Below are positions 31,733 through 43,365 of a stretch of 64,000 bases of DNA, piece by piece (positions within the stretch are counted from its first letter, which is position 1; each line of letters begins with the position of its first letter). This DNA is from Monodelphis domestica (taxonomy: Eukaryota > Chordata > Mammalia > Didelphimorphia > Didelphidae), in contig NC_077228.1 of the NCBI RefSeq assembly GCF_027887165.1, forward strand, positions 181,514,025 to 181,578,024, in the 5' to 3' direction. The translations under genes were made by a program, and so were the position numbers. The notes beneath the pieces are model-generated. The model saw only the letters and a list, made by a program, of their open reading frames with translations. It was not told where the DNA came from and did no database searches.

Positions 31733-32683
31733 TCAACTAGCATGAATTTCACTCATTCTACAAGTCACTGGATGCCTCCCAAACCTCTTAATGGCAGCTC
31801 TCATCTCTTGATTCCTCAGAGTATAAATCATGGGGTTGAGCATGGGAGTAATGACTGTGTAGCTTATGGAAACAGCCTTGTCTATGGGGAAAGAGATGAA
31901 AGGCCGGGCATAGATGTAGATGCAGGGCACAAAAATCAGAGACACAACAATGATGTGGGTGGTACAGGTGAGGGAGGCCTTTCGTCTCCCCTCCCCTGAC
32001 AGAGATCTCAGCATCACCAAGATGACTGTGTATGAAGCCAGAAGGATGAGGAACCAGATGAGATCCAACAGGCCACTGTTGGTAATCATGAGGAGTTCTA
32101 GGAAAGAAGTGTCTATGCAGGCAAGTCTTAGGACTTGGGGGACATCACAATAAAAGTTATCCAGGATGTTGGGGCCACAGAAAGGCAAGGGGAGCAGAAG
32201 AGCAAGCTGGACAATGGAGTGGACAAAGCCTCCTGCCCAGGCAGCCACCACCAGCCCCAAACACATCTGAGAGTTCATGATGGTGACATAATGGAGGGGC
32301 CGGGAGATAGCAACATAGCGATCAAATGCCATCACTGAAAGGAAGAAGACTGTGGCACCCCCTAGGAAATGGAAGAAAAAGATCTGTGTCATGCAGCCCT
32401 GGTAGGAGATGGTCTTGGGTTCAGACAGGAAGTCAATCAGCATCTTGGGTGTAGTGACAGATGAAAAACAAATATCTACAACAGCCAAGTTACGGAGAAG
32501 GAAATACATGGGAGAGTGGAGCCGGCTGTCAAAAGTCACAATGACCATAATGAGGAGGTTGCCCAAAATAGTTGTTATGTAGACAATCAGGAATATCAGA
32601 AACAGAAAGTCCTGTAGCTCTGGTGTCTCTGAGAGTCCCAAGAAAATAAAGTTAGTTACTCTAGTGAAGTTTCCTGCTTCCAT
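31733..32683 (-). CDS. Olfactory receptor, OR4D2/OR4D1-like, intact
   Basis: A 316-residue odorant receptor, one coding exon, expected in olfactory neuron cilia; ligand unknown. Same landmarks and numbering as the gene at 20756: NFT glycosylation site at 5, GN 41-42, LHSPMYFLL 55-63, Cys 97 and 179, [10 protein letters not shown] 118-127, SY 217-218, [10 protein letters not shown] 235-244, [12 protein letters not shown] 280-291. It differs by a five-residue longer C-terminus (SEIHAS end). The two coding regions align without gaps at a constant offset of 10992 bases. The start is the ATG at 32683; the frame extends to a GTG at 32701, but that lies at the exon edge and homology starts at the ATG. 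Subfamily recognition is strong; orthology to human OR4D2 is only suggested by residues such as CFSSVT. Confidence 0.96.
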   Translation of the reverse strand: MEAGNFTRVTNFIFLGLSETPELQDFLFLIFLIVYITTILGNLLIMVIVTFDSRLHSPMYFLLRNLAVVDICFSSVTTPKMLIDFLSEPKTISYQGCMTQIFFFHFLGGATVFFLSVMAFDRYVAISRPLHYVTIMNSQMCLGLVVAAWAGGFVHSIVQLALLLPLPFCGPNILDNFYCDVPQVLRLACIDTSFLELLMITNSGLLDLIWFLILLASYTVILVMLRSLSGEGRRKASLTCTTHIIVVSLIFVPCIYIYARPFISFPIDKAVSISYTVITPMLNPMIYTLRNQEMRAAIKRFGRHPVTCRMSEIHAS

Positions 32684-32715
32684 AGGATCTCTTGAACACA
32701 CCTAGACAGGAAACA
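32684..32715 (-). promoter_or_regulatory. Predicted 3' splice acceptor and 5' UTR start
   Basis: Minus strand GTGTGTTTCCTGTCTAG ends at 32702, followed by 18 bases and the ATG. Same arrangement as the gene at 20756. Confidence 0.75.
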
Positions 32716-32874
32716 CACTAAATGTGAAATGAAAATAGAAAATAGAAAACTACAACTTGTCCCGGCTTAGGGGTAAGAATTTAGTCTACCATCAAAACTC
32801 ATTAACTCTTAAATTAAAGGGACATCGTACTTATGCTAGAATCTGGTCACTGTCACCTTCAGTAAATCCCAAGG

Positions 32875-33025
32875 CTGTAAGGGACCTAGATGCTGTCAAA
32901 ACCAATTGCCTCAAATTTGGCATCACACATCCTAAGTGTGTGGCCCTGAGCAAGTCACTTAACTCTGGTTGCTTAGCCCTTGCTGCTCTTATGTATTAGA
33001 ACTGAGACAGAAGATAAGGGTTAAG
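32875..33025 (+). mobile_element. tRNA-derived SINE type 1, worn
   Basis: GTGTGGCCCTGAGCAAGTCA, AACTCTGGTTGCTTAGCCCT and GACAGAAGATAAGGGTTAAG; the head is degraded. Confidence 0.75.
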
Positions 33026-33114
33026 ATAAAAATAATTGCCAATGGATGGTGGTAAAGAGAAACAAGAGACAGAGTATTTGTGACTTAGAGGGTCATATAA
33101 GATGGTAGGAAACA

Positions 33115-33345
33115 AGTTGTTATTCAGTCATTTTGGTCATATCTGACTGTCTGTGGCCCCATATGGGGTTTTCTTGACAAAGATACTGGCCAATTTCCTT
33201 CTCCAGATCATTTTACAGGTGGGGAAATGAGGTAAACAGGGTTAAGTGACTTGCCCAGGTTCATACAGCTACTAAGTATCTGAGGTCCAATGTATACTCA
33301 GAAAGATGAGTCTTTCTGACTTCATTTCAAATTCCTAGCACTATC
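33115..33345 (-). mobile_element. tRNA-derived SINE type 2
   Basis: Reverse: TTGTTATTCAGTCATTTTGG, CCCATATGGGGTTTTCTTGA, TTAAGTGACTTGCCCAGGTT; head worn. Confidence 0.85.
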
Positions 33346-33524
33346 CAAATCTGGTATAAATGATGAATAAAATTTGAAAGTTAACAAATCCCAGCATAAG
33401 AGTTTCATTATCCTGGGAAAGCTCTTCTCAAAAATTTAGGGTCTTTCCACAATCTTATCAGATCTTCAGAAGCCAACCTTTCCTATTTATCTCCAAGCAT
33501 ACATAAATATATAAACACAATTCA

Positions 33525-33660
33525 TAATGTAGTCAGAAAATCCTTGAACTAGGAATCAGAAGACCTAAGTATTAGTACAGTGTTTGCTGCTAACTACATT
33601 TCTTCTCTAGGTCTCAGTTTTCTCTTTTGTAAATTGAGGAGATTGCATGACAATTTCACT
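33525..33660 (+). mobile_element. MIR-like SINE
   Basis: AACTAGGAATCAGAAGACCT, CTCTAGGTCTCAGTTTTCTC. Confidence 0.55.
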
Positions 33661-33807
33661 TCTACCCTTCTAAAATTCAATTATTTTCCACAGATTTTTC
33701 TGGAGTCCATACTATGTTTTATGAACTGTGGAAAATGAAAAATACATTTTCTAGCTTTCAAAGAGCTTTTTGATACTTTACCACCTGATGACTTTTTCTA
33801 ACTCCCA

Positions 33808-33809
<2 letters not shown>

Positions 33810-33857
<48 letters not shown>
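33810..33857. repeat. (CA)n microsatellite
   Basis: About 23 perfect CA units. Confidence 0.97.
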
Positions 33858-33859
<2 letters not shown>

Positions 33860-33879
33860 TAGAACAAAGTAAGGCACAG

Positions 33880-36640
33880 TAAATGATATAAATTTCTCTC
33901 AGTTGTTAACCAAACTGCCATCCCATCTGTCACCTCTATGAAGAGTATCCTTCAAAGATGAAAGGATACTGAAGGACACTTCTGAAGCTGAGGCAAACAA
34001 TATATGTATGTTGTGGCCATTAAGAAAATTAGACAACAGAAGGAGAAAGAGAATTCTCAAATGATGTATGAATTTAGTCTGAAGGTGCTCTAGGAGCATC
34101 ACCAAGAAATCCATTACATTAATGAACAGTGATTTCATAGGTGTGAGAATTTCCTCCAACAAAAAGTATAATTGATGTTCTTACAAGGTTGCCCAAGATT
34201 CAGAGACAAGAAGTAACTTGCTCATGTTCACATAGCTTTTCAGTGTCAGAAGTGGGATTGAAATCAAACTTTCTCATTTTAAATCCAATGTACTAAACAT
34301 TATACCATACTCTCTCCCTAAGAAGAAGAGCAAGTTTTAAAGCTTATATTTAATCCCAGATGTCATCAAAGAGATGGAGATAGGTTGAGGTAAAAGTGAG
34401 TTTTGGGAATAGAAGAAGAGCAAAGGAGACTTTGAAATGAGGAGAAAAAGAAAAGGAGATAGAGAAAAGGAAGTAACTGCTAAGAGAAAGAGATAGAAGG
34501 CAAAGAACCAGTAGGAATATATAATGTATATTAATTTATGACCCTCTATTTGAGGGAAGTGTGTCATGAGTCAAGAGTCTATGTATGTGACCCATGTATT
34601 TATATACCCTAGTATGATCACCATCTTCCTCTAAACTCTAATCTTCCTCTAGAATCTTCCTCTAAACTCATAAAGTCAGTTGTTTTTTGTCACTCAAAGG
34701 CATTTTAGTGGTACATTATTGGGCCTGGAGTTAGAAAGATCTTAGTTCACATCTAGCCTCAAATACTTACTAGATGTGTCACCCTGGGCAAGTCACTTAA
34801 TTACTATTTGTTTCAGTTTCTTCAGTGATAAAATGGGGATAATAATAGCATCTACCTCCCATAAAGATCAAATGAGATAATAGTTGTAAATCCCTTAGCT
34901 TAGTACCTGACATGTAGTAGGTACTTAATAAATGTTTATTCCCTTCCCACTGAAACACTGCTCTTCTTATGGAGAAGGAGATAAATGTTCACTATCTTGC
35001 ATTCCCTTTACATTGCCAACAAATTATCTTTTTTAACTTCCACCCTCAGTGCCAATAAAGTCATTAATTTACTCATTACTCACCTCTACTTTCTATACTT
35101 ACTGTAGCTACTGCCAAGAGGATCCTCAGTAAATAGAGGGGACAGTCTCTAAGCTTTTCATCTATATCCACCCCAGAATGGGACAAGGTACTTACAGTTT
35201 CAATTTTTCAAGGTCACCATGAGCTTATATTTCCTTGATCTTTGCCTAGAATATCCATATTTGGATATAATCCTAGGGCCATAGAGAGAGAAGAACAAGA
35301 TAGACAATGCAAAGAGTAAAACCTAACACCTTGGCATCCACTACTTGTCCCACATACATTTGTGTGCTCCTGATTGTGAAATATTAATTCGAATTGAGGT
35401 CCCCAGCTTCCAAAGAGCTAACACAGCTAAGAAACACTCCAAATGTAAAATATATCAGATCTATGAATCTTCTGCCTGTCTGTACAAAGGGAATTTGTCC
35501 TCTGTGAAGATGAGAGAGACCAGCACATTTCCTCATTCTTTGTACCCACCCTCCTTCCAAATGCATAAATCTGGTTCCATATTTGGTCAGTAAAGGTTCT
35601 GATTTCCATAAACCAGAATCTGCTGCTTGCAGCTGACTTTTCTCAGCAGTACAACACAGTACTTTCTCCTAACTTTCATCTGCATTCACACTAAATCTGA
35701 TTATTCCCTTGATTCTCTCATCTTTCTTCTATGCCCTCCCCATAAGGGTTTCTGAGAAAAACCTTAGTGAGCCATGAAGGGGCATGCCCCCACATTCCCT
35801 CACCTACCTCTAACCCAGAATGGGAGAGAAAGCATATTGCCTCGTGTCTTCCACACTACCCTACAGCTTCAAGCCTCTTCCTGACCTCCCAGACACAAAG
35901 GTATGGCCCAGGGGGAGGAAAGGTGAGGTTTACCCAAGGGGGAATAAGACTAGGCCAAATTCTGAAAGTGGAATTGAGGACTGTGTTATTGGGAGCAAAG
36001 GAGCTGTGGGAGTTATTAAAAAGTGCCTGAACTGTTACCTCAGGAATACATAGTCTTTAAGAGACCCATTACTGGACAAAAACTACCAGAAGCATCATAT
36101 ATATTAGGACTTCTCCAGGTGTGGGACTTCAGGGATCAGGAAGAACTATAATCTCTTAGAATGAAATAAACTTCTAGGAAGTTTAGTAGAGATAATCTTC
36201 AGGGATTCACATGGTTAATTTAAGTTGAGAATTCAGCACCACAGACAAGACTGTTCTTTCAGCAACCAGATGAAAAGTCAAAAATTTTCCAAATAACTGC
36301 AGTGTGAGAATGAGGTTACGGGGAGCAGGGGGTGCCTTGTGTGTGTCTATATGACATCAAAGAAATTGAGTAGAATGCTTTCTTAAATTAATGGGAGGTT
36401 AGCCAGTAACCAGACTGTCTTGCTGCTGAAGCACCAAGTAAACAAACTTCTTTATTAAGTAAAGAAAAGCAAAGACCACTAATATTTCTCTTACATCTAT
36501 TTTTACTAATAGGTAGGGCCAGCCTCATCTGAGTTCACAGCCACTGATGCAGTATGATTAAAGATGTTTTCAATCACAAAACCTCTCCCATCAACCCATC
36601 ATAGGTCCTAAATTCTTAAAGTCAATTATTCAGCCGTTAT
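33880..36640 (-). promoter_or_regulatory. OR-unit upstream block, unit 2 (candidate 5' exon/promoter region)
   Basis: Homologue of the unit 1 block. Contains a GA-rich run (about 34360-34500), GGGAGCAAAGGAGCTGTGGG + AGTTATTAAAA (from 35991) and ATTCAGCACCACAGACA (36231). The segment around CATAAATCTGG..TTTGGTCA is present twice (worn near 34670, clear near 35570), so part of the block seems to be doubled. Function as promoter or untranslated exon is inference from position and conservation. Confidence 0.55.
34705..34950 (+). mobile_element. CORE-SINE (MIR/THER-like), full length with tail
   Basis: GGGCCTGGAGTTAGAAAGAT, TCACCCTGGGCAAGTCACTT, AAAATGGGGATAATAATAGC and AGTAGGTACTTAATAAATGT in order. 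Inserted in the unit 2 block. Confidence 0.8.
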
Positions 36641-36734
36641 TCTATGAAGACTCTATTAATGTGTCTGAATATCTTGGGAGTAAAACTACACTTTTATCAT
36701 TGGCCTCTATTAACCATCTTTATAAGACAGACAT

Positions 36735-36955
36735 ACTAGTAGAAAGGAAAGCACATTAGATTTGGGGGCAGCAGAGCTAAATCAAGCTCTCATTCCTTTA
36801 GTTGCTTACTAATTGGGATTTTGGGTCAACTCAAGTCTTTGAGACTCAATTTACTCACCCATAAAATAATGGTAATAATCCATACTCAGCTCACCCTATA
36901 GAGTTACTATGAGAATCAAATAAGATAATATGTAAACATATCATAACTATATGGT
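36735..36955 (+). mobile_element. MIR/CORE-SINE
   Basis: AGTAGAAAGGAAAGCACATT, TACTCACCCATAAAATAATG, ATAGAGTTACTATGAGAATC. Confidence 0.65.
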
Positions 36956-37009
36956 CTTATACATATGTCCATTAGTATGTCATTTATCCTTTCTTTTTTG
37001 ACATCAAAT

Positions 37010-37160
37010 TAAAAAGGATTTTATTTTTAATTTTTTTAATTTGGAACATTTTATTTAATTAATTAATTTAGAATGTTTTCCATGGTTACATGATTCATAT
37101 TCTTTCCCTCCCCTCCCCCCAACCTCCTCTGGTAGCCAAAGTGCAATTCCACTTATCTAT
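37010..37160 (-). mobile_element. L1 3' UTR fragment
   Basis: TTCCATGGTTACATGATTCA, CTTTCCCTCCCCTCCCCCCA and AGTGCAATTCCACTT are the reverse of the 3' UTR at 15330-15410, so the two belong to one L1 subfamily. The left end is the A-tail. Confidence 0.8.
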
Positions 37161-37325
37161 TCTTTCAATGAATATTAAGCACAATGAATATGCAAAGCAC
37201 TGTGCTATTTGATGAAGAAGATAACAAAATCTAGATAAGGTCTCTGCTATCATGGAACTTACAATCTAGAAAGGGGAAAGGTCAGAAATATAGAGTAGTT
37301 AAATATACAATATTATTTTATAAAA
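37161..37325 (-). mobile_element. L2/L3-type LINE 3' end, antisense
   Basis: TATGCAAAGCACTGTGCTAT, AAGGTCTCTGCTATCATGGA and ACTTACAATCTAGAAAGGGG. Confidence 0.65.
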
Positions 37326-37329
37326 TCAT

Positions 37330-38140
37330 GATTGAAGTATACATAAGAGTTCTATGTGAGATTCAGCAGGAAGATCATTATCAACCACAAGGGCCAGTGT
37401 TTTAATGGTGGTGTTGAAGAGATGAGGATAAGAGGTAGCAAGAGCATTCAAGTGAACGATCCAATTCCCTGGGATGAGAACAAGGGGATGTGGTGAAGGG
37501 AATAACATTGTACACTGTGCTAAAGCCATTGAGAAAGTAGGAAGAATGGCATATAGTTGTGTACCTGGTAGCAACTAGGGTGGGAAGAGGGCTAGTAAGC
37601 AGGCAATGATGGAATTAGCTACAGAGCAGGGTCTTTAGGGAATGGGAGATGAGTTTGAAAGGGAGGAGCCAAAGACTTTATAGTATAATGGAGAGAAGAA
37701 ATTTCATTAAATCCAGGGGAGCACCATTGACATAGAAGTCAAATAAATAAATCCAATCCAGTCTGAGGTTCCATTAATAGAAATATGTAGAGAAAAGTGT
37801 TTTTACCATTGTGTCAAAGTTGCCCTCCTCTCTAGGTCACAGTTGCTAGTGCAGCAGCTATCTAGATTGTTTTTGGTTTTTTCTTTCAAATATCTTAAAA
37901 TAAACTTTCGAGAGGCAATCATGGAATAATTTGCATGACTTAGCCAGATGCCTTAGAGGAGGATGGGAAGCAGAAAGGAAGAGGAAAGGCAGCATGACTC
38001 AGTGAAAGGTACTCACTGATTGGATGGCTCACTACCCCTTGTGCTTGGAGAAAGGTTATAAATGGGTTAGAATCATCCTGATCTACCCAGGAGTGGAAAA
38101 TGAAGATTTGGGCAAAGAAGGGAGAGTAGAAGTGGTTCCT
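37330..38140. other. No clear feature
   Basis: Purine-rich sequence that loosely resembles old antisense L2/L3, but I cannot anchor it. The 79-98-codon frames here show no domain. Confidence 0.3.
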
Positions 38141-38149
38141 GCAACCATC

Positions 38150-38270
38150 CAAATGAGTCATCAGACATTTATTAAGCACCTACTATGTGCAAAACATTGG
38201 AAATACAAAGAGAGGCAAAACAAACAAATCCCTGATCTCAAGAAGCTCATAATGAGGGAAACAATATGCA
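38150..38270 (-). mobile_element. L2/L3-type LINE 3' end, antisense
   Basis: ACATTTATTAAGCACCTACT, ATGTGCAAAACATTGGAAAT and AATCCCTGATCTCAAGAAGC. Confidence 0.75.
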
Positions 38271-38271
38271 G

Positions 38272-38294
38272 ACACACACACACACACACACACA
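38272..38294. repeat. Short (AC)n
   Basis: Eleven AC units at the end of the L2/L3 piece. Confidence 0.95.
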
Positions 38295-38299
38295 TAGTG

Positions 38300-39120
38300 A
38301 GAGTTGATCCCCACAAGTAACATGGAGGTATTGTGTGTTCTTGACAGGAGAAAGAATAGCCATCTCTAATCTCTTCACCCCCAATCTTCTTCGAGGGAGA
38401 CTAAGTTCTTCCAGGAAGGGAAGCAGGAGGTTAGGATCATAGGTTTGACCACTCTGCTTTCCTCAGAAAGAGAAGAAATCAGGTTTGAATTATATCTCTC
38501 TGCTCTCTTAAATACTGTTAATTTAAAGAACATTGTTTTCAAGTTCAATCTGTCTTCTAATTGCTATTCATTATTAGGAAAGAGGAGGACCCCAAGATTA
38601 ATGTGCAAGACTTGAGCCCTTTACCACCAAATACCAATTCCATAATAAATGCACATGGTAGGAAGCTAAGAAACCCATTGATCCAAATCCTAACAGAACA
38701 GAAATCAGAGATAGCATACATAGAAAATATATACCAAACAATGAAGAGTGAAAGGGCTCTCTCACTGGAACCAAGGTAATTCAGCTTAACGGAGAGAGTG
38801 TCCTAGATCTCATTCAAGGGGAAATTCTCAAAGTCTGTAGTGTAGCAAGCTAGTGATAGGGACACCATGATGGAGACTGCCAGTTCCTCTCATATCAGCT
38901 TCTTCTCAGAGCTTTTTCATTTCATCACCTGATGTAGAGTAGTATCTTCCATTTTTTCTCTTAAAACTAGAAGCCAGAAGCACACAAAGAGACTGAAGAG
39001 ATCTAAGAAACTCAAAGGAGGTCCAAAGTTTTGAAGAGCCTGGGGTACTTTTGCTCTTACCAATTCTGCTCCACAACTCATGAAGTTTCAGGTCATTGAT
39101 CTCCACCAATGAGAGTCCCA
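38300..39120. other. No recognisable feature
   Basis: Mixed sequence; small frames only and no family recognised. Confidence 0.35.
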
Positions 39121-39124
39121 TACA

Positions 39125-39830
39125 ATTACATATACAAATAAAATATTGGAGATAGTCAACAAAGAGAAAGCACCAACATTAAGAGAAATCAGAAAAAAAA
39201 ACTTATTGCCAAAAGTGCTATTTTATATGGGATATGAAGAAAGCCATGAAGGCCAGGAAATGAACACAAGGAGAAAGAATTCCAGGGGTGGGGGACTGTC
39301 AATGAAAATATCAAGTCAGGGGATAAAGCACTGTGTATGAGAAACATCAAGGCCAGTGTCACTGGATCAGAGGTGGAAGGAAAGAGAATAACATTTTAAA
39401 AACCTGGAAAGGTGTTAGGGAGTCAGGTTATATAGGGGTTTGTACACCAATTGAAAGATATATTTGGGGGACAGCTGGGTAGGTCAGTGATTGAGAGCCA
39501 GGCCTAGATATGGGAGGTCCTAAGTACAAATCTGGCCTCAGACACTTCCCAGCTGTGTGACCCTGGGCAAGTCACTTGACCCCCATGGCCTAGCCCTGAC
39601 CACTCCTCTGCCTTGGAACCAATACACAGTATTGATTCCAAGATGGATGGTAAAGGTTTAAAAAAAAGATATATTTGGCCTGATGGTAATAGAGAACCCC
39701 TAGAGTTACTGAGTGGGGAGAGGAGGAGTGACATGATCAGATCCAAGCTTTTGACTCATCAGTTTGATACTTGAGTGGAAGATAATTTAAAGTAGGAGAA
39801 AAATCTGAGGAAAAGAGACCAACCTTGGTC
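39125..39830 (-). mobile_element. L2/L3-type LINE, antisense, split by a SINE
   Basis: AAACTTATTGCCAAAAGTGC, GAAGGCCAGGAAATGAACAC, GGTGGGGGACTGTCAATGAA, ACCTGGAAAGGTGTTAGGGA and GAGGAGTGACATGATCAGAT run in the order of marsupial L2/L3. The SINE at 39468-39664 interrupts it. Confidence 0.75.
39468..39664 (+). mobile_element. tRNA-derived SINE type 1, full length
   Basis: GGGACAGCTGGGTAGGTCAG to GATGGTAAAGGTTTAAAAAA, with a perfect 14-base duplication AAAGATATATTTGG at 39454-39467 and 39665-39678. Among the least worn SINEs in the window. Confidence 0.93.
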
Positions 39831-39831
39831 T

Positions 39832-40800
39832 GTGAGACCCAAGAAGAGAAAGCCCAGAGGCATTCTGAAGAAGCTGTGACACTGTCAACCATGATCCAAT
39901 GTTCTGAAGGTCCTGGGTACTCTTTGGAGAGACTTTCACAAAGCTCAGTCTTCTGTGCTCCCACCCAGGTAGAAACTGGGACCTTCATTATTTAGTATCC
40001 CCCAAATAGTAGAACGAGCTCTTCTTCTAAATACCCAGATTCACCAAGCATCAACATATAGAAGAGATTTTACTGAACTCAAATGACACAGAAAGGGCCT
40101 GAGTCCATAGAGAGCCAAGAGACTCCTTTCTTCTGCCAGGGGATTGCTACCTCCTCCCAGAGACCTGTAAAGAACCCATGGCCCCTAGATAGGGACAAAT
40201 AACTTGGGGTTCACTAGAAAGTCAAGAGAACATTCTCAATCTGTTGTGTCACCTCTCTACAGTCACAACTTACAGTATAAACCCCGATGGGTCCTATTTT
40301 CCTACCCTCAATCACCTCATGGGAAATGGATTCATATCCAGAAAAACTTAAGTGCCAGGAATTTTTTTTTAAATCTTCATTTTCTCTGTGGCTACAGCTC
40401 CCCTTAGGGACCTATCCAACCCTTGTAAATTACAGTACTCTGCCGGGGGTTGGTGGGCAGGAGGAGAACAAGGAGCAGAAAGGAAGAAAAGATCTGATAT
40501 TCCTTCAGGCTAGAAATCTATCCCTCATTATTCTTTCTCTAGTCTCTCTTCCATCACTCCTCCCTAGCAATCATTCCTTCTCCTCCTTCTCCTTCAATCC
40601 AGCTACCTGTCTCATTGTTCTTCTATCAGCTGTTCTCCCAAGGATGCTCTCCCCACTCTTCAGATTCTGCCTTTCATTCCTTCAGGCAATAAAAAGCAGA
40701 GCCAGTTGCTACTCCCAGGGTCTGCATCTGTTGAGCAAACAGCAAGCCTGTTCCAATGTTCCAGTTACAGAAGTATAATGTGCAGAATGAGGGAATAATA
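39832..40800. other. No recognised gene; longest non-receptor frame (163 codons)
   Basis: The plus-strand frame 40287-40778 has two leucine/serine-rich hydrophobic stretches but no signal peptide, domain or family I recognise. No homologue elsewhere in the window. Most likely chance. Confidence 0.3.
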
Positions 40801-40804
40801 GTCA

Positions 40805-41225
40805 CTTTTGACTCACCCATATTTAGACTCCATCTGGAATATTGTAGTCCATTCTGGGTATCACATGGTAAGAAAGACTTTGACAAGCTGGAAGGAGTGT
40901 AACCAGATTGCCAGGGGAACTGGAAACAATGCTACGAAGATACAGATTTTTAAAACTATGGAAGACTGAAAAAGAAAAAAAAGTGAGTCATCATCACTAA
41001 TTTAAATTATTTGAAGGGCTCGAAGAGGAGTTAAATTTGTTTTGCTTTATTCCAGAGGGTAGAACTAGAATTAATATTAGAAGTTAAAGAGGGGACATTT
41101 TGAGCTCAAATGTGGAAAAACTTCCCCACAATATGAATTTTCTAGAAAAAAAGAAAGGGCTCCTCCAGAGGTAAGTGCCTCCTACTGGAAATCTTCAAGT
41201 GGAAGCTGAGTGGATGCTTTCAATT
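40805..41225 (+). mobile_element. CR1/L3 LINE, sense
   Basis: ACTCCATCTGGAATATTGTA, GTCCATTCTGGGTATCACAT, GACTTTGACAAGCTGGAAGG, TATTTGAAGGGCTCGAAGAG, GAGGGTAGAACTAGAATTAA and CTGGAAATCTTCAAGTGGAA run in CR1/L3 order. Confidence 0.8.
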
Positions 41226-41227
41226 AA

Positions 41228-41400
41228 TTAATCAGTTCATTTATTCATTTAACAATAATTTATTAAGTCTCCACAATGTACCAAGAACCATAGTAGATAC
41301 TAGGAATACCATGACAAAAATTAAATAACCCCTTATTTCAAGGAGCTTGCATTAATTTTGAGGAAATAGTATGGACCTGCAAGTTAAGTAAGAAACAAAC
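41228..41400 (-). mobile_element. L2/L3-type LINE 3' end, antisense
   Basis: TTCATTTATTCATTTAACAA, CCAAGAACCATAGTAGATAC and TTATTTCAAGGAGCTTGCAT. Confidence 0.65.
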
Positions 41401-41404
41401 ATAT

Positions 41405-41478
41405 GTAGATATATAAAAATACATACATATATACATGTATATGCATAATACATATATATATATACATATATATATTAA
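41405..41478. repeat. (ATACAT/AT)n-rich microsatellite
   Basis: Alternating ACATACATATATACAT units and (TA)n runs, able to form hairpins. Confidence 0.85.
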
Positions 41479-41576
41479 AGACTGGTTGGGAGTGTTGTAT
41501 AAGAGACTTCTGCTGCAGTTACAGTTCAGTAAAGGTCATCTCTTAGATACTTTCCAATTGTAAGTTTCTCCAATTC

Positions 41577-41763
41577 CGGGTCAGCTACGTGGTTCAGTAG
41601 ATAAGAGTCCCAGGCTTGGAGTAAGGAGGACTGGATTCAAATCTGGCCTCAGACACTCCTTGTCTGGGTGACCCTGAGCATGTCACTTAACCCTGTTTGC
41701 TTAGCCTTACCCTTCTGTCTCAGAGTTGTTACTAAAGCAAAAAGTAAAGATTTTTAAAAAGAT
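41577..41763 (+). mobile_element. tRNA-derived SINE type 1
   Basis: GGTCAGCTACGTGGTTCAGT, AATCTGGCCTCAGACACTCC, GGGTGACCCTGAGCATGTCA; tail GTAAAGATTTTTAAAAAG. Confidence 0.85.
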
Positions 41764-41954
41764 TATATAATACTATTTCAAATACCAAATCTGCTCCAAG
41801 TGAGATTTTTATAATATTGGGAGTCATTTAATGTTTTGTAAAATTGGATGTCATTTAATCTCTTAGAGAGTTAGTTTTCTCATCTGAAAGTGGGGGTTGT
41901 TCTAAATAACTTAGATGGCTGAAGTAAAATGAAATAAGATCATATAGATAAAGT

Positions 41955-42155
41955 GATTTGTTGAAGTATTTATGCAGAAAGATCACTGAACTTGGACTTA
42001 GGAGATATGAGTTCAAATTCTGGCTCTAATACATATTAGCCATATGACTATTATTTTCTCTGGATTCCAGTTTCCTCATCTGGAAAGTAGGAATATTTAT
42101 ATTACTGACCTCAGAGAATTATTGTGTGTATTGTGTGTATACTTTAAAGTGATGA
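41955..42155 (+). mobile_element. MIR/CORE-SINE
   Basis: CACTGAACTTGGACTTAGGA, GTTCAAATTCTGGCTCTAAT, TTTCCTCATCTGGAAAGTAG. Confidence 0.7.
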
Positions 42156-42157
42156 AG

Positions 42158-42295
42158 GCATAGAATCATAGATGTAAAGTTAGAAGAGACTTCAGAGGCC
42201 ATCTAATCCAAACCTCTCATTTTACAGATGGGGAAACTGAGGCCCCAAATGATGATGTGATCCATTGAAGGTCACACAAGCAATAAATGCAGCAG
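42158..42295 (-). mobile_element. MIR- or CR1/L3-like, antisense
   Basis: CATAGAATCATAGATGTAAA, CAGAGGCCATCTAATCCAAA, CATTTTACAGATGGGGAAAC. Confidence 0.6.
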
Positions 42296-42302
42296 TATTA
42301 TT

Positions 42303-42638
42303 TATTGTTGTTCAGTCTTTTTCAGTTGTGTCTGACTCTTCATGACCCCATTTGGAGTTTTCTTGGCAGAGATACTGGAGTAGTTTGCCATTTTTTCTCT
42401 AAGGATTACTATTATTATGTAAATATGAATTGTTTTATTATTCTCATCTTTTAATTGCTCCCATGTGATTCTTATATCTCCAGATTACAGTACAGATGAG
42501 GAATTTGAGGCAAATAGAATAAAGTGACTTGCCCAAGATTATATAGCTAGTAAGTATCTGAGGCTGGATTTGAACTTAGGAAGAAGAGTCTTCCTGACTC
42601 CAAGTCTGGCACTATCCACTGCACCACTTAACTGCCCC
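42303..42638 (-). mobile_element. tRNA-derived SINE type 2 with internal insertion
   Basis: Reverse type 2 SINE (TTGTTGTTCAGTCTTTTTCA; CCACTGCACCACTTAACTGC) carrying about 85 foreign AT-rich bases at about 42400-42487, between the CCATTTTTTCTC and CAGATGAGGAATTTGAGG parts. Confidence 0.85.
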
Positions 42639-42639
42639 A

Positions 42640-43145
42640 AAAGGAAATACTCCAAATACATGTGTGTGTTTTAAAGGAACGTTTCTGTTTGCCTTTGAAT
42701 AAATTAAATTTGGCCAATAAAATTTTTTAAAAAGAATGACTATGTTAGTATCAGGAGCACTGATAGCTCCTACATTTGTAGAGGAAACATGTTACTGAAG
42801 CCAATGGCTAATAAATGGCAGCAACGATGGCTTAAGGAATCACAGAAAGAGCCCTATTTTACATCATGCCTTCCCTAAATGCTTTTTTTTTTAATTTGTT
42901 GGAGTCATAATTAATAAAATTAAAATGAGATATGACATGTTTGACTTTGGCTTAAATAGCCTCTTGTAGACATTTTGGACACCATTATTGTGCCTTTAAG
43001 AGATAAGGAATAGGCTTGGGATATTATTATTGTACGTCTAAGAAAAAGGCATAACAGTTAACTGTCATTTAGTGAGAGAGTTTGATGAGGCATTGTGATT
43101 AGACTAAGAATTTCTTTCTAGGGAGACTTGGGAAGTTAACTGTTG
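42640..43145. other. No recognisable feature
   Basis: AT-rich; nothing recognised. Confidence 0.35.
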
Positions 43146-43149
43146 TAAG

Positions 43150-43365
43150 TCAGAAAATCACAGTGTTATAACTGAAAGAGCCTTAGTGGCCATTTAATCC
43201 AACCCCATCATTTTATAAAGGATGAACCGGAGGTCTAGAAAGGTCAAGAGACTTGCCAAACAGGTGGTAAATGGCAAAGCTGGGATTCAACCCCAGCTGT
43301 TCAAACTCCAAATCAAGATCTCTTTCTGCTGTACCATTTGTGTCTCAGATAAGCCTTGTTAATTA
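43150..43365 (-). mobile_element. MIR- or CR1/L3-like, antisense
   Basis: GTGGCCATTTAATCCAACCC, AGAGACTTGCCAAACAGGTG and GCAAAGCTGGGATTCAACCC. Confidence 0.6.

Noticed and set aside
32684-32701. Upstream extension of the second receptor to a GTG
   Set aside because: It begins at the predicted splice acceptor and is not shared; homology and receptor length support the ATG at 32683.
40287-40778. 163-codon plus-strand open frame, the longest outside the receptors
   Set aside because: No recognisable domain, signal peptide or homologue in the window; hydrophobic and serine-rich stretches come from pyrimidine-rich DNA.
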